Source of the DNA: Siminovitchia sp047228825
GTDB taxonomy: Bacteria; Bacillota; Bacilli; Bacillales; Bacillaceae_C
Length of the DNA stretch: 45,070 nucleotides
NCBI RefSeq assembly: GCF_047228825.1
Contig: NZ_JBFEGN010000020.1
Coordinates: 1-45,070 of the forward strand
Reading direction: 5' to 3'
Notes under the pieces: generated by a model
What the model saw: the letters and a program-made list of their open reading frames with translations, nothing else
Databases searched by the model: none
What the model was told of the DNA's origin: nothing
Shown: in pieces, positions 8,664 to 16,736 of the stretch
How positions within the stretch are numbered: the first letter of the stretch is position 1
How the letters are laid out: each line of letters starts with the position of its first letter
Position numbers and translations under genes: made by a program

Positions 8664-8820
8664 CGAACTTCTAAAAGAAGTCCCCCACTTCAAACGGCGA
8701 TAGCCCTCCGGGCAACGGCCGTTTTCTCAGAACCGCCGGCGAAAACTGGATTCCGTGCACGCCAGCGGAAACCCCTCCTTAGCCGATTCGATCTTTAATC
8801 GGTTAAGGAGGGGAGGTTCA
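8400..8820 (+). repeat. direct repeat B, copy 1
   Basis: 421 bp are repeated at 16473-16893 without any insertion or deletion, with about eight substitutions in the 264-bp coding part and four in the 157-bp non-coding tail. Copy 1 spans codons 62-148 of the acetyltransferase plus a three-hairpin tail, and its right end GTTCA is also the left end of repeat A. Confidence 0.9.
8692..8813 (+). other. three-hairpin structured element
   Basis: Three hairpins follow each other. H1 pairs AAACGGC (8692-8698) with GCCGTTT (8718-8724) around GCCC-TCC-GGGC. H2 pairs CCGCCGGCG (8733-8741) with CGCCAGCGG (8760-8768), one mismatch. H3 pairs CCCCTCCTTAGCCGATT (8772-8788) with AATCGGTTAAGGAGGGG (8797-8813), 17 bp with one G-T. 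The second copy lies at 16765-16886. Three of its four differences are in loops, linkers or a stem position that stays paired; one removes the terminal pair of H1. It may simply end transcription of the acetyltransferase, but it is longer than a normal terminator. Confidence 0.6.
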
Positions 8821-9079
8821 CGGATAAGCTTGTAACAAATTGTTGAAGTTAAAAATAAATTATTTTAGAATGGCAGTAAATTAGATGAAAAATTCACATT
8901 TTGAATCATAGGTTTAAAAAATAGTTACTTTTCAATAAAAATCTGATAGGAAGTGTGAAAATATGTTGGATACTATATGTTTTTTCTGCAAAAATAAATT
9001 TACGATTAATCATTCTGATTCACAATATTATAAAATCAAAAAAGGAGAAAATAAATACTATATATGTAAAAGTTGCAAT
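8816..9079 (+). repeat. direct repeat A, copy 2
   Basis: This is the longer copy of the segment at 912-1167. It starts at the GTTCA shared with the end of repeat B and ends inside the zinc-ribbon gene, directly after the second CxxC pair. Confidence 0.85.
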
Positions 9080-9166
9080 AATTCATTTCAACAAGAAGCT
9101 ATTAATAAAACTGGAATAAGTCCGAATCAAATTGATGATTATGATAAGTTTTTCCGGTATAAATAA
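8963..9166 (+). CDS. small zinc-ribbon protein, DUF2197-like
   Basis: The 67-residue protein has a CFFC knuckle (residues 6-9) and a CKSC knuckle (about 35-38) separated by a charged segment, a layout matching DUF2197-type zinc-ribbon proteins of Bacilli, whose function is unknown. The tail (ISPNQIDDYDKFFRYK) is polar. ATG 8963 follows a modest ATAGGAAGTG site. The truncated duplicate at 1051 carries the same upstream DNA, so any promoter was copied too. Confidence 0.65.
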   Translation: MLDTICFFCKNKFTINHSDSQYYKIKKGENKYYICKSCNNSFQQEAINKTGISPNQIDDYDKFFRYK

Positions 9167-9174
9167 AACTCTCT

Positions 9175-9309
9175 TTAATATCGTGTAAATGTCAATCTTC
9201 TCATCATTCTTACAAAACTTTCCTGTAGAATATTCTCAATGAGGGGATTAGAACGAAAGCGATTAATCGTGCGATAGCTTAGTTCGTAACCCTGAACTAG
9301 CCACATCAT
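9175..9309 (-). pseudogene. IS1182-type transposase fragment
   Basis: The minus strand encodes 44 residues beginning MMWLVQGYELSYRTINRFRS and continuing NPLIENILQESFVRMMRRL before a stop. This resembles the conserved N-terminal part of IS1182-family transposases (the SYRTINRFR segment). Both the beginning and the catalytic part are missing. It separates the zinc-ribbon gene from the LOG remnant. Confidence 0.6.
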
Positions 9310-9317
9310 GCGAACAC

Positions 9318-9590
9318 TGTGGAGCAAGTGTTGGTGTTATGGGAGCAGTTGCGGATGCTGTCTTAGATGAAGGTAGACAAGTTATTGGAATTATGCCTAG
9401 TTTTTTAGAGCAGAGAGAAATATCGCATAAAAGATTATCCAAGCTGATAGTTGTCGAATCTATGCTTGAGAGAAAGGCTAAAATGGCAGAGCTTGCAGAT
9501 GGCTTTGTCGCTTTACCAGGTGGACCAGGAACATTAGAATGTCACTTTAGGAGATATATTGCACACCATTTAAACGCTATTTTGCATTAA
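9318..9590 (+). pseudogene. LOG-family (TIGR00730) phosphoribohydrolase remnant
   Basis: The frame encodes CGASVGVMGAVADAVLDEG, then the LSKLIVVESMLERKAKMAEL region and FVALPGGPGTLE, which contains the PGGxGT motif of LOG proteins (cytokinin-riboside monophosphate phosphoribohydrolases, formerly called lysine decarboxylases). It is cut at both ends: the N-terminal Rossmann strand is lost next to the transposase fragment, and 20 residues after the motif the sequence becomes unrelated. About 90 of about 190 residues remain, so it is not expected to be active. Confidence 0.75.
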
Positions 9591-9600
9591 GTAAATATAA

Positions 9601-9640
9601 AAGCCTAATTTCTCAACATTAAAATTGAGAAATTAGGCTT
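9601..9640 (+). terminator. strong hairpin between convergent genes
   Basis: AAGCCTAATTTCTCAA and TTGAGAAATTAGGCTT pair perfectly over 16 bp around an 8-base loop. It sits between the LOG remnant and the convergent crystallin gene and could stop transcription from both sides. 9641-9899 holds nothing else I can identify. Confidence 0.65.
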
Positions 9641-9899
9641 ATAGAAGGACATTAAACCCTTTCGATCATGATGCATAATGTCCCAGGTTTTTCTAAACTT
9701 CATATTCCTCTTTGCTCTGGTTAAATAAACAAATAATAATTTACTCTAGAAGTTTTAGGTGACTGATTATTCACAAAGTAGCCTGTTTGTTGAACTAAGA
9801 TCAATAATTAGGACTGTGAGTTTATGATACCATCCAAACACAGAAATGTTGAATGGTTGTTTTAAGATTCCCTTTTTTTCGTGGACGTTACCATTTTTC

Positions 9900-10502
9900 T
9901 CATCTAACTCGATAAGATGAGACTTGGTCGTTCCAAGAAGTAGTACCAGACATTCCCCAAGAAGTTAAATTGGTGGTAAAGTATTTGTTTGGATAACTTA
10001 CAAGAGTTAAATAACGACCACCATAATAACGATTTTGATAGAGCCTAATCCAAGAACCAGGAGCTACGGATACAGCAGATATTCTGTTATCCCATGCAGT
10101 ACTCAGAGAAGTGACCTGAGTTCCAGGATACGCAATTAATGATCTTCCATATCCATGACCCGAAGTATGTTCATATAAATAAGTTGGTCTTGCCATTATA
10201 CCTATTGACTGACTAGATAATTGCTCTGTAACTTTTTGATGATATGCTTCATATTTTTCTGGAGTTGAGAAGCCATGTACCTTTTCTCCTTGATCAGTTG
10301 CTTCAACTACCATTCCAATAATTTTTTTATGTTTACCTGGTGCATATTTTATTCCATCTACTGTGTCAACTTTTAGATCTTGATCTGGATTCGATGTTAA
10401 ACTAGCTGCATTTGTTCTACCTTCAAAGCTAAAAACTAAAGAGAAAACTCCTACTAGGGCTATTAAAGCTAAAGACAGATTACGTATCATTTTTCTTTTC
10501 AT
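9900..10502 (-). CDS. secreted beta/gamma-crystallin-fold protein
   Basis: The 200-residue protein starts at the ATG at 10502, preceded by GAGGAGG; a longer reading from 10547 lacks a site. Residues 1-32 form a Sec signal peptide (MKRKMIRN, hydrophobic stretch, TNAAS cleavage region). After a linker of about 80 residues come crystallin Greek-key motifs with the calcium-binding signature (N/D)(N/D)xx(S/T)S: DNRISA near residue 138 and a perfect NDQVSS near the C-terminus, plus YYGGRYLTL. Bacterial relatives are exported calcium-binding proteins; a role in stress, sporulation or toxin inhibition has been proposed for some, but none can be assigned here. Confidence 0.8.
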   Translation of the reverse strand: MKRKMIRNLSLALIALVGVFSLVFSFEGRTNAASLTSNPDQDLKVDTVDGIKYAPGKHKKIIGMVVEATDQGEKVHGFSTPEKYEAYHQKVTEQLSSQSIGIMARPTYLYEHTSGHGYGRSLIAYPGTQVTSLSTAWDNRISAVSVAPGSWIRLYQNRYYGGRYLTLVSYPNKYFTTNLTSWGMSGTTSWNDQVSSYRVR

Positions 10503-10569
10503 CAAAGTTCCTCCTCTTAAATTAAAAGTCAATCTATTGTAGTGCAACTTTTTTCAAAACGGTTAAACT

Positions 10570-10650
10570 TTATTTTAAATCCACAACACGATATTCTTTA
10601 ACTTTTTCCGCTTGAACCTCACCTTCCTTTTTGTAATAATATGACTTAAT
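10570..10650 (-). CDS. possible 26-residue peptide with ATT start
   Basis: Behind a consensus ribosome binding site (GGAGGTG, 4 bases before) an open frame begins with ATT rather than ATG and reads IKSYYYKKEGEVQAEKV and then KEYRVVDLK before TAA. The site and spacing are ideal for a start at ATT. It is highly charged and unlike any family I know. Either ATT is used as a rare start or the original ATG has mutated. Confidence 0.3.
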   Translation of the reverse strand: MKSYYYKKEGEVQAEKVKEYRVVDLK

Positions 10651-10713
10651 TTTCACCTCCTTAATAATTGACTGACTTTTCTGGTAAGGTGCGATATTTA
10701 CATAGACCTGCAC

Positions 10714-10982
10714 CTACTTGTCCCATGTTTTTAAAAGTGATTTCAACATATGAATGGCATGTTTCTGCTTTTTAAGATCCAACGGTTTCTGCCATCGAAG
10801 TTGCCCTTCTAATAAAAGCATCATTTGGAAAGCAATGTCTTCACATTGCATAAGAACCTCTTTGATTAGTTGTTCCTTCGATGTAAAGTGGTTTTGTATA
10901 ACGTCATAGTAGCTACATTTGCTTCCTCAATAATTTTCTTTATTCCAACAGCATGCAAACCGTGATAGTTTCGAGCATTCAT
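10714..10982 (-). pseudogene. TetR-family regulator remnant
   Basis: The minus strand reads MNARNYHGLHAVGIKKIIEE, then ANVATMTLYK, followed after a small frameshift by HFTSKEQLIKEVLMQCED. This is the classic TetR helix-turn-helix. The frame ends at TAG 10714-10716 after about 89 codons in total, so most of the ligand domain is missing. GGAGTG precedes the start. It is dead by frameshift and truncation. Confidence 0.7.
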
Positions 10983-11038
10983 AAACACTCCTTATTAATA
11001 GGAAATCCTTTAATCTCTTTTAATGTATAAAAAAGAAA

Positions 11039-11052
11039 CAGTGGTACCACTG
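11039..11052. promoter_or_regulatory. 14-bp perfect palindrome upstream of broken TetR gene
   Basis: CAGTGGTACCACTG is a perfect palindrome located 57 bp upstream of the dead TetR gene start. It is a plausible former operator. Nothing else supports it. Confidence 0.3.
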
Positions 11053-11188
11053 GCTCTAGTCATGCTGTTTGAGAATAGCCATTACTTATTTCTCACCAAC
11101 TGATATAAAGACGTGAAGGTGTCATAAGTTATCAATATTCTTTAGGTGGAGACAGCCCCATGGATTCATTGACTGGAACAGGGGTAAC

Positions 11189-11401
11189 ATGGCACTCTAT
11201 TTTATTGAGTATGATAAAAATTTTAAAAACTTCAATGAAGAAAATATAAAAATCATAGATATACTTAATGAAAATACAGAATTAGGTGAATGGAAATCCT
11301 TAGATTTTGCTAGTTTTGGCGCAAGTGGTTTAGAATTATTTGTCTATGGTGATAAGATGTCATTTCTGATTACCATTCTGGTAAGCTCAAAAAAAGACTG
11401 A
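11189..11401 (+). CDS. hypothetical protein, possibly truncated
   Basis: A 70-residue frame starts at ATG 11189 with ACAGGGG nearby. It is acidic in the first half (NENTELGEWKSLDFASFGAS) and ends in a hydrophobic stretch. The last 32 bases overlap the end of the convergent hydrolase gene, and the final residues look like antisense reading of that gene, so the true C-terminus was probably lost. I do not recognise the family. Confidence 0.3.
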   Translation: MALYFIEYDKNFKNFNEENIKIIDILNENTELGEWKSLDFASFGASGLELFVYGDKMSFLITILVSSKKD

Positions 11402-12122
11402 TATGGTCGGAAACTTCCTTAGGGTGGGTCAAAGTGATGATGTGATTAGCACCAGGTATACGCACAAAGTTAATATTGGGAACTTCCTTATATAATTGTG
11501 CGATTTTAAAGAGATCTCCTGAGTCCTTCTCGCCTATGATAAAAAGTGTCTTCGTTTTAATTTCTCCCAATCTTTCCATCGCTGAATTGGAGGAAACAGT
11601 TTCGAATGTTTTCCAATCAAAAGTCTTTTGAATATTGTGTATCATCATTTCGCGCAATAAATCGTATGCTTTTCCGAAAGAAACACTCCAGGAAGGCTCG
11701 CTTAATGTTATATTAGTCATTTTCTCGACATCTGGTGCAGCTTTAAAAACTCGGCTCTCTAATTCCGCATGTTCGGAAGAAAATTTAAACCCCGACAGGC
11801 CTGGAGCGACCAATACCAATTGAGACACCCTTTTTGGATAGGTCAGAGTAAAATCAGTTGCAATTTGTCCACCTAGGGAATGTCCAACGAGGGCACCTTT
11901 CTTAATTTTAAGATGGTCCAAGAGTTTTCTAAGATCCTCAACATAATCAATGGGTTTATTCGGAACAGGTGACTTCCCTGCACCCCGGACATCAGGAGTG
12001 ATTACTTTGAACGACTTTGAAAGATGTGGTGTGATGAATTCCCAGTCACGTGAATCCATAGCTCCACTATGAAGTAGTATAACCGGCTTTCCGTTTCCTT
12101 TAATTTCGTAATGAAGATCCAT
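11370..12122 (-). CDS. alpha/beta hydrolase
   Basis: The 250-residue protein shows the full alpha/beta hydrolase layout: the oxyanion segment LLHSGAMDS (residues 17-24), nucleophile elbow GHSLGG with Ser82, acid Asp200 in IGEKD, and His227 in PGANHI. A cap region lies at about residues 110-180. The substrate cannot be told; relatives include lactonases, esterases and haloperoxidase-like enzymes. It is divergent from the TetR gene at 12444, and the strong operator between them makes it the likely regulated target. Confidence 0.88.
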   Translation of the reverse strand: MDLHYEIKGNGKPVILLHSGAMDSRDWEFITPHLSKSFKVITPDVRGAGKSPVPNKPIDYVEDLRKLLDHLKIKKGALVGHSLGGQIATDFTLTYPKRVSQLVLVAPGLSGFKFSSEHAELESRVFKAAPDVEKMTNITLSEPSWSVSFGKAYDLLREMMIHNIQKTFDWKTFETVSSNSAMERLGEIKTKTLFIIGEKDSGDLFKIAQLYKEVPNINFVRIPGANHIITLTHPKEVSDHISLFLSLPEW

Positions 12123-12375
12123 CTATTTCAATCTCCTTTCCCTGAAAAAAGTAGGCACTGCCCATGACTATCTTCGTTTCATTTCTAAGATTCCTTCCCT
12201 TATCCCCTAAACTGTTCATAAAACCATTTATTAAACTTATTCGGTTAATAAGGAAGTTTAATGTACCTTACAAATGATTTAATTGTTCAAGAAGGTCCTA
12301 TTTCACCACTTTGATAATGTCCATCCGCTTTAATGTTCCAATGAGTGATTTCAAGAACCTTAACATCCCCCCTTA

Positions 12376-12426
12376 TTTATTTCACACACTGTGATGAAAT
12401 GATAATAACACAGTGTGTGAAATAAA
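12376..12426 (+). promoter_or_regulatory. operator between hydrolase and second TetR gene
   Basis: A perfect 18-bp inverted repeat (TTTATTTCACACACTGTG at 12376-12393 and its complement at 12409-12426) surrounds a 15-bp spacer. It contains two CACAnTGTG boxes whose starts are 24 bp apart, the same as at 96-128. A further 9-bp inverted repeat ATTAAACTT/AAGTTTAAT lies around 12228-12262 in this 320-bp gap. Confidence 0.75.
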
Positions 12427-12443
12427 AGCAAGAGGTGATTTGA

Positions 12444-13037
12444 GTGCCGAAAATAGTTGATAATGATCACAAAAGAAAAATGATCGCTGAAACAGCTTGG
12501 AAAATTATTGAAACGGAAGGCATTGAAAAAGCATCTATCCGAAGAATTGCATCTGAAGCTGGAATGTCTACCGGAGCACTAAGACATTATTTCTCAAACC
12601 AAGATGAATTACTATTATTTATTATGGAATATTTTCTTGTTCGTGGGAAAGAAAGGTCGGAGAATAAATCATGGTCAAAAAACCCTCTTATTGCGGTACA
12701 GGAAACGTTGTTAGAATTAGTTCCTGTGGATCGGGATAAACAAACTGAAACTTGCATTTGGCTAGTTTTCGCCATTCGCTCACTTACAAGTGTAGCTTTG
12801 AATAAAAAAAAAGATGAACTAACTGAAGGAGAATATATTTTAATGGAGGCACTGCTTGAAATATTGATAAAAGCAGGCTATGTAAATAAAGACATAAATA
12901 TTAAAATAGAAAAATTAAGGCTTTCGGCCGTCATTGAAGGTTTATCCATACATGCTCTATTAAGACCGGATATATTCACAATTGAAAAAACGGAACAAAT
13001 TATTACTCACCACTTAAATGAACTTTGCAACCAATAA
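12444..13037 (+). CDS. TetR/AcrR family transcriptional regulator, paralog of the one at 152
   Basis: This 197-residue protein begins at GTG 12444 behind AGAGGTGA. The TetR helix-turn-helix contains ASIRRIASEAGMSTGALRHY, and the C-terminal VIEGLSIHALLRPDIFTIEK segment mirrors the regulator at 152. The two proteins align end to end without obvious gaps. It lies divergent to the alpha/beta hydrolase, and its start is only 18 bp from the operator, so autorepression and repression of the hydrolase are expected. The inducer is unknown. Confidence 0.9.
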   Translation: MPKIVDNDHKRKMIAETAWKIIETEGIEKASIRRIASEAGMSTGALRHYFSNQDELLLFIMEYFLVRGKERSENKSWSKNPLIAVQETLLELVPVDRDKQTETCIWLVFAIRSLTSVALNKKKDELTEGEYILMEALLEILIKAGYVNKDINIKIEKLRLSAVIEGLSIHALLRPDIFTIEKTEQIITHHLNELCNQ

Positions 13038-13178
13038 TATATTAAGTTAAACATTTGTTTTCTAAATAAACCCTCTGGAATTACTCGACAATGAAAAGAA
13101 GTAGGATCCCACCATAAAATCCGAAGAGCCATTTTAAATTAAAATGATTTTAAAAGTAAGAAATTAGTAAATGGCTAA

Positions 13179-13310
13179 CTAAAGGGACTTCATCCGAATT
13201 CGGAGTTTATTAAAAATGCCTCAACTCAATTTATAGACGAAATAGCATCTGAATTAACAGGAGAGGAATTCATGACACCGGGAATGACATCAAGGAAAAA
13301 TCTCGTCTGA
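13179..13310 (+). pseudogene. C-terminal remnant of an unrecognised protein
   Basis: An open frame without a start reads LKGLHPNSEFIKNASTQFID and then EIASELTGEEFMTPGMTSRK before TGA at 13308-13310, with a stop just upstream. Composition looks like real coding sequence and it ends just before the TnsA-like gene. I cannot name the family. A CATTTTAA/TTAAAATG palindrome lies at 13130-13146 between the TetR gene and this frame. Confidence 0.35.
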
Positions 13311-13354
13311 ATATCATACTTGAAAAGTAAATTAATAATTTCGGAGGTGTAGTT

Positions 13355-13498
13355 ATGTCTAAACGCCAAACTGGTTGGACCGAAAAGAAAATTGACCGAT
13401 ATTATAAAGAAGGCCGTGGCCAAGGAGAATTAGGAAATTATAAGCCTTGGCTGACGATCCAAGATGTGCCGTCCATAAAAAAGGGACAGTTACGATAA
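13355..13498 (+). pseudogene. N-terminal fragment of Tn7-like TnsA endonuclease
   Basis: ATG 13355 follows a good CGGAGGTG site and encodes SKRQTGWTEKKIDRYYKEGR, then GQGELGNYKPWLTIQDVPS. This matches the start of TnsA proteins of Tn7-like transposons, in which the GRGQG...YKPWL..Q segment is conserved. After the VPS the reading runs into a hairpin and stops at 47 residues; the nuclease core and the C-terminal domain are gone, and no TnsB, TnsC or other partner is present. It marks a deleted Tn7-like element. Confidence 0.65.
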
Positions 13499-13519
13499 AT
13501 AATCAGTAACTGTCCCTTT
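13480..13519 (+). terminator. 14-bp perfect inverted repeat cutting the TnsA fragment
   Basis: AAAGGGACAGTTAC (13480-13493) and GTAACTGTCCCTTT (13506-13519) form a perfect stem with a 12-base loop. It lies exactly where TnsA homology ends. It could be a terminator or a small palindromic insertion element (REP-like). Confidence 0.5.
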
Positions 13520-13605
13520 CCTTGACTTAATTATATCATGATTAATCAAAAATTTTCAGTCTTTTTTTAATTTTTTTACCTGCTAGTATTAATCCAGCGG
13601 TGTAG

Positions 13606-13647
13606 AAGCTTCGATGAGACATTTAACATGGTCAGATGAGCTTTTTT
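13606..13647 (+). promoter_or_regulatory. possible attenuator in the rph leader
   Basis: AAGCT (13606-13610) and AGCTT (13639-13643) can pair, with an inner GAC/GTC, and the right arm runs into six T residues about 40 bases before the rph start. The layout is that of a weak intrinsic terminator in a leader. Rifampin-inducible control is known for rph genes in general; the mechanism here is inference. Confidence 0.35.
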
Positions 13648-13686
13648 GTTAAATGATTTATCGAATCAATAAAAGGAGGGAAAGAA

Positions 13687-16298
13687 ATGAAGAAATATGT
13701 GCTAGAGTTTCAAGAGATTGATAAAACGAGACAAATGGTGGTTGGGGGAAAAGGGGTTAACTTAGGGGAGTTATTGAAAATTCAAGGAATACAAGTGCCA
13801 GAAGGTTTTTGTGTTACGACAGAAGCCTATCAAAAAGCCCTTGAACAAAATGTAGCCTTCCATGCATTGTTAGACCAACTGACAATGCTAAATGCAACAG
13901 ATCGAGATCAAATTGGTGAAATCAGCAGAAGGATTCGACAAACCATTATCGAAACAGAAATTCCTTCTGATGTTGCGGGCGGAGTTGCTCACTATCTCTC
14001 CCAACTTGGCGATGAACATGCATATGCAGTGCGTTCCAGTGCAACGGCTGAAGATTTACCTCATGCTTCTTTTGCCGGTCAGCAAAACACCTATTTAAAT
14101 ATCATTGGCAAAGAAGCAATATTGAAGCATATCAGCAAATGTTGGGCATCCCTATTTACGGATCGTGCTGTCATTTACCGCATTCAAAATGGATTCGACC
14201 ATAGTCAAGTATATTTATCCGTTGTCATTCAAAGGATGGTTTTTCCACAGTCTTCAGGGATTTTATTTACCGCTGATCCGATTACTTCTAACCGAAAGCT
14301 GCTATCCATCGATGCTAGCTTTGGACTTGGAGAAGCACTCGTCTCTGGCTTGGTATCTCCCGATTGTTATAAAGTGCGTGATGGGGAAATCGTCGAGAAG
14401 AGAATCGCAACTAAAACATTGGCTATCTATGGACGAAAAGAAGGCGGAACAGAGACACACGAGATCGATCCAGATCAGCAAAAGACTCAGACCTTGACTG
14501 ACCAACAAATTTTGCAACTGGCACGCATCGGCAGACAGATCGAAGCTTATTTCGGCCAGCCGCAAGATATCGAATGGTGTTTGGCCCAAGATACATTCTA
14601 CATTGTCCAGAGTCGGCCAATCACGACTTTATACCCCATCCCTGAAGATAATGATCAGGAAAATCACGTCTATGTATCTGTTGGTCATCAACAAATGATG
14701 ATCGACCCCATGAAACCATTGGGATTATCTTTTTGGCTGTTAACGACTCGTGCCCCCATGCGTAACGCTGGCGGAAGGTTGTTTGTTGATGTAACACCTA
14801 TGCTGGCTTCACCTGCTAGCAGAGAAATGGTATTAAATAACCTAGGACAATCCGATCCGCTAATCAAAGACGCACTGATGACCGTCATCGAGCGAGGAGA
14901 TTTTATAAAATCATTACCAAATGACAAAAAAGAACAGAGTGCCGTTAAAAGCAAAGAAGCTATACCGCCTGCGGGTTCTCAAGCACAGAAATCGATCCGA
15001 CAATCGTTTCTGATTTGATTCAGCGTAGTCAAACATCGATCGAGGCATTAAAACAAAATATCCAAACGAAATCGGGATCGGATTTATTCGATTTTATTCA
15101 AGAAGATATCCAGCAATTAACGAAGATGTTATCCGACCCACAAAGTTTGGGTGTTATTATAGCTGCTATGGATGCATCATCATGGATTAATGAAAAGATG
15201 AACGAGTGGTTAGGTGAAAAAAACGCAGCAGACACGCTGTCTCAATCGGTACCAAACAATATTACTTCGGAGATGGGTCTGGCGCTATTGGATGTCGCAG
15301 ATGTGATTCGCCCTTATCCGAAAGTCATTGATTATTTACAACATGTAAAAGACGAACGCTTTTTGGATGAACTGGTGAAGTTTGATGGTGGACAGGAAAC
15401 CCGAGACGCGATCTGTGCTTATCTCGACAAATATGGAATGCGATGTGCCGGAGAAATCGATATTACGAGAACCCGATGGAGCGAAAATCCGACTACACTT
15501 GTCCCCATTATTCTCAGTAATATCAAAAACTTTGAGCCGAATGCCGGCAAGCGGAAATTTGAGCAAGGGCGACGGGAAGCTTTGAAAAAAGAACAAGAGT
15601 TATTGGATCGATTGAAGCTATTATCGGATGGTGAACAAAAAGCCAAAGAAACCAAACAAAGGATCGACTTCATCCGGAATTTCAGCGGGTTTAGGGAATA
15701 TCCGAAATACGCCATGGTCAATCGCTACTTCGTTTATAAGCAGGCTTTGCTGACAGAAGCCGAACAACTCGTACAAGCAGGCGTGATTCATGAGAAAGAA
15801 GATATCTACTATCTCACTTTTGAAGAACTTCGCGAAGTCGTCCTCACAAAGAAACTGGATGACCGGATCATCAGCAAACGAAAAGACGAGTACAAATTAT
15901 TTGAAAAACTAACTCCGCCGCGTGTGATCACGTCCGATGGTGAAATCATTGCAGGTCAGTACAAGCGAGAAAATCTCCCAGCTGATGCGATTGTGGGTCT
16001 ACCTGTGTCTTCCGGAGTTATAGAGGGAAAAGCACGTGTCATCTTAAACATGGAAGATGCTGATTTAGAAGATGGAGATATATTAGTTACCTCTTTTACT
16101 GATCCTAGTTGGACACCATTGTTTGTATCCATAAAAGGCCTAGTCACTGAAGTTGGTGGATTGATGACCCATGGAGCAGTTATTGCACGTGAATACGGTT
16201 TGCCCTCAGTTGTCGGTGTAGAAAATGCCACCAAGCTGATCAAGGATGGACAAAGGATCAGAGTAAATGGAACTGAAGGGTATATCGAAATATTATAA
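13687..16298 (+). pseudogene. rph: rifampin phosphotransferase, split by one frameshift
   Basis: Two overlapping frames (13687-15018 and 15015-16298) together give one protein of about 870 residues, the normal length of RPH. First come the ATP-grasp (PPDK-like) domain with AYAVRSSATAEDLPHASFAG and DIEWCLAQDTFYIVQSRPIT, then the rifampin-binding domain, then the swivelling phosphohistidine domain with GGLMTHGAVIAREYGLP, whose His is the phosphate carrier. Homology runs across a single frame change at about 14983-14988: reading from GAA 14988 in the second frame gives EIDPTIVSDLIQRSQTS, so one base is missing (or two extra). If real, the enzyme is lost; a sequencing error is possible because the rest is well preserved. 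Intact RPH phosphorylates rifampin using ATP. AAAGGAGGG precedes ATG 13687. Confidence 0.88.
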
Positions 16299-16472
16299 TT
16301 GCTAAATACCTTACAGTAAGAAAGATGTTTTAAGGATTTTTGTTCGACTATACCAGCTAATATCAGAAAAGACTATTCCATTAATGGGCGCGATTGTTGA
16401 ACAACCTAATGTAACGACTTTATTGTAACCATCTGTAGACTGTTACCAGCAATTGCCCCAAAAATTAAAGTA

Positions 16473-16736
16473 ATTGGGGGAATAACTGCTTATGAGCTCA
16501 TGTCGTATGATAAGGCTGGGTCCGTGATGTATGTTTATGATTTAGCAGTTCAAAATATCCATCAGCGAAGCGGCATTGGCAGTAGATTGGTTTCTGAGTT
16601 ATTAGTGGATTGCAGGCAAAAAGGAATAAAGGAACTATTTGTCCAAGCGGAGGAAGCTGACGCACATGCAGTTCAATTTTATCAGAAATTGGGAGGCGAA
16701 TCTTTTAAAACACGCCAGTTTCATTTTAATCTTTAA
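16473..16736 (+). pseudogene. 5'-truncated copy of AAC(3)-I-like acetyltransferase
   Basis: Codons 62-148 of the gene at 8217 are repeated here in frame, about eight bases different, ending in the same stop. The first 61 codons are absent and the upstream DNA (16299-16472) is unrelated. An internal ATG at 16500 could start a 78-residue fragment, but half of the acetyl-CoA fold is gone. Confidence 0.85.

Noticed and set aside
8664..8820. Three-hairpin region as a riboswitch for a downstream gene
   Set aside because: It lies at the 3' end of the acetyltransferase gene and in the second copy faces a convergent pseudogene, so there is no consistent downstream target.
12376..12426. Palindromic region as a CRISPR repeat
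   Set aside because: Only one inverted repeat pair exists, with no array of repeats and spacers; no CRISPR array was seen anywhere in the window.
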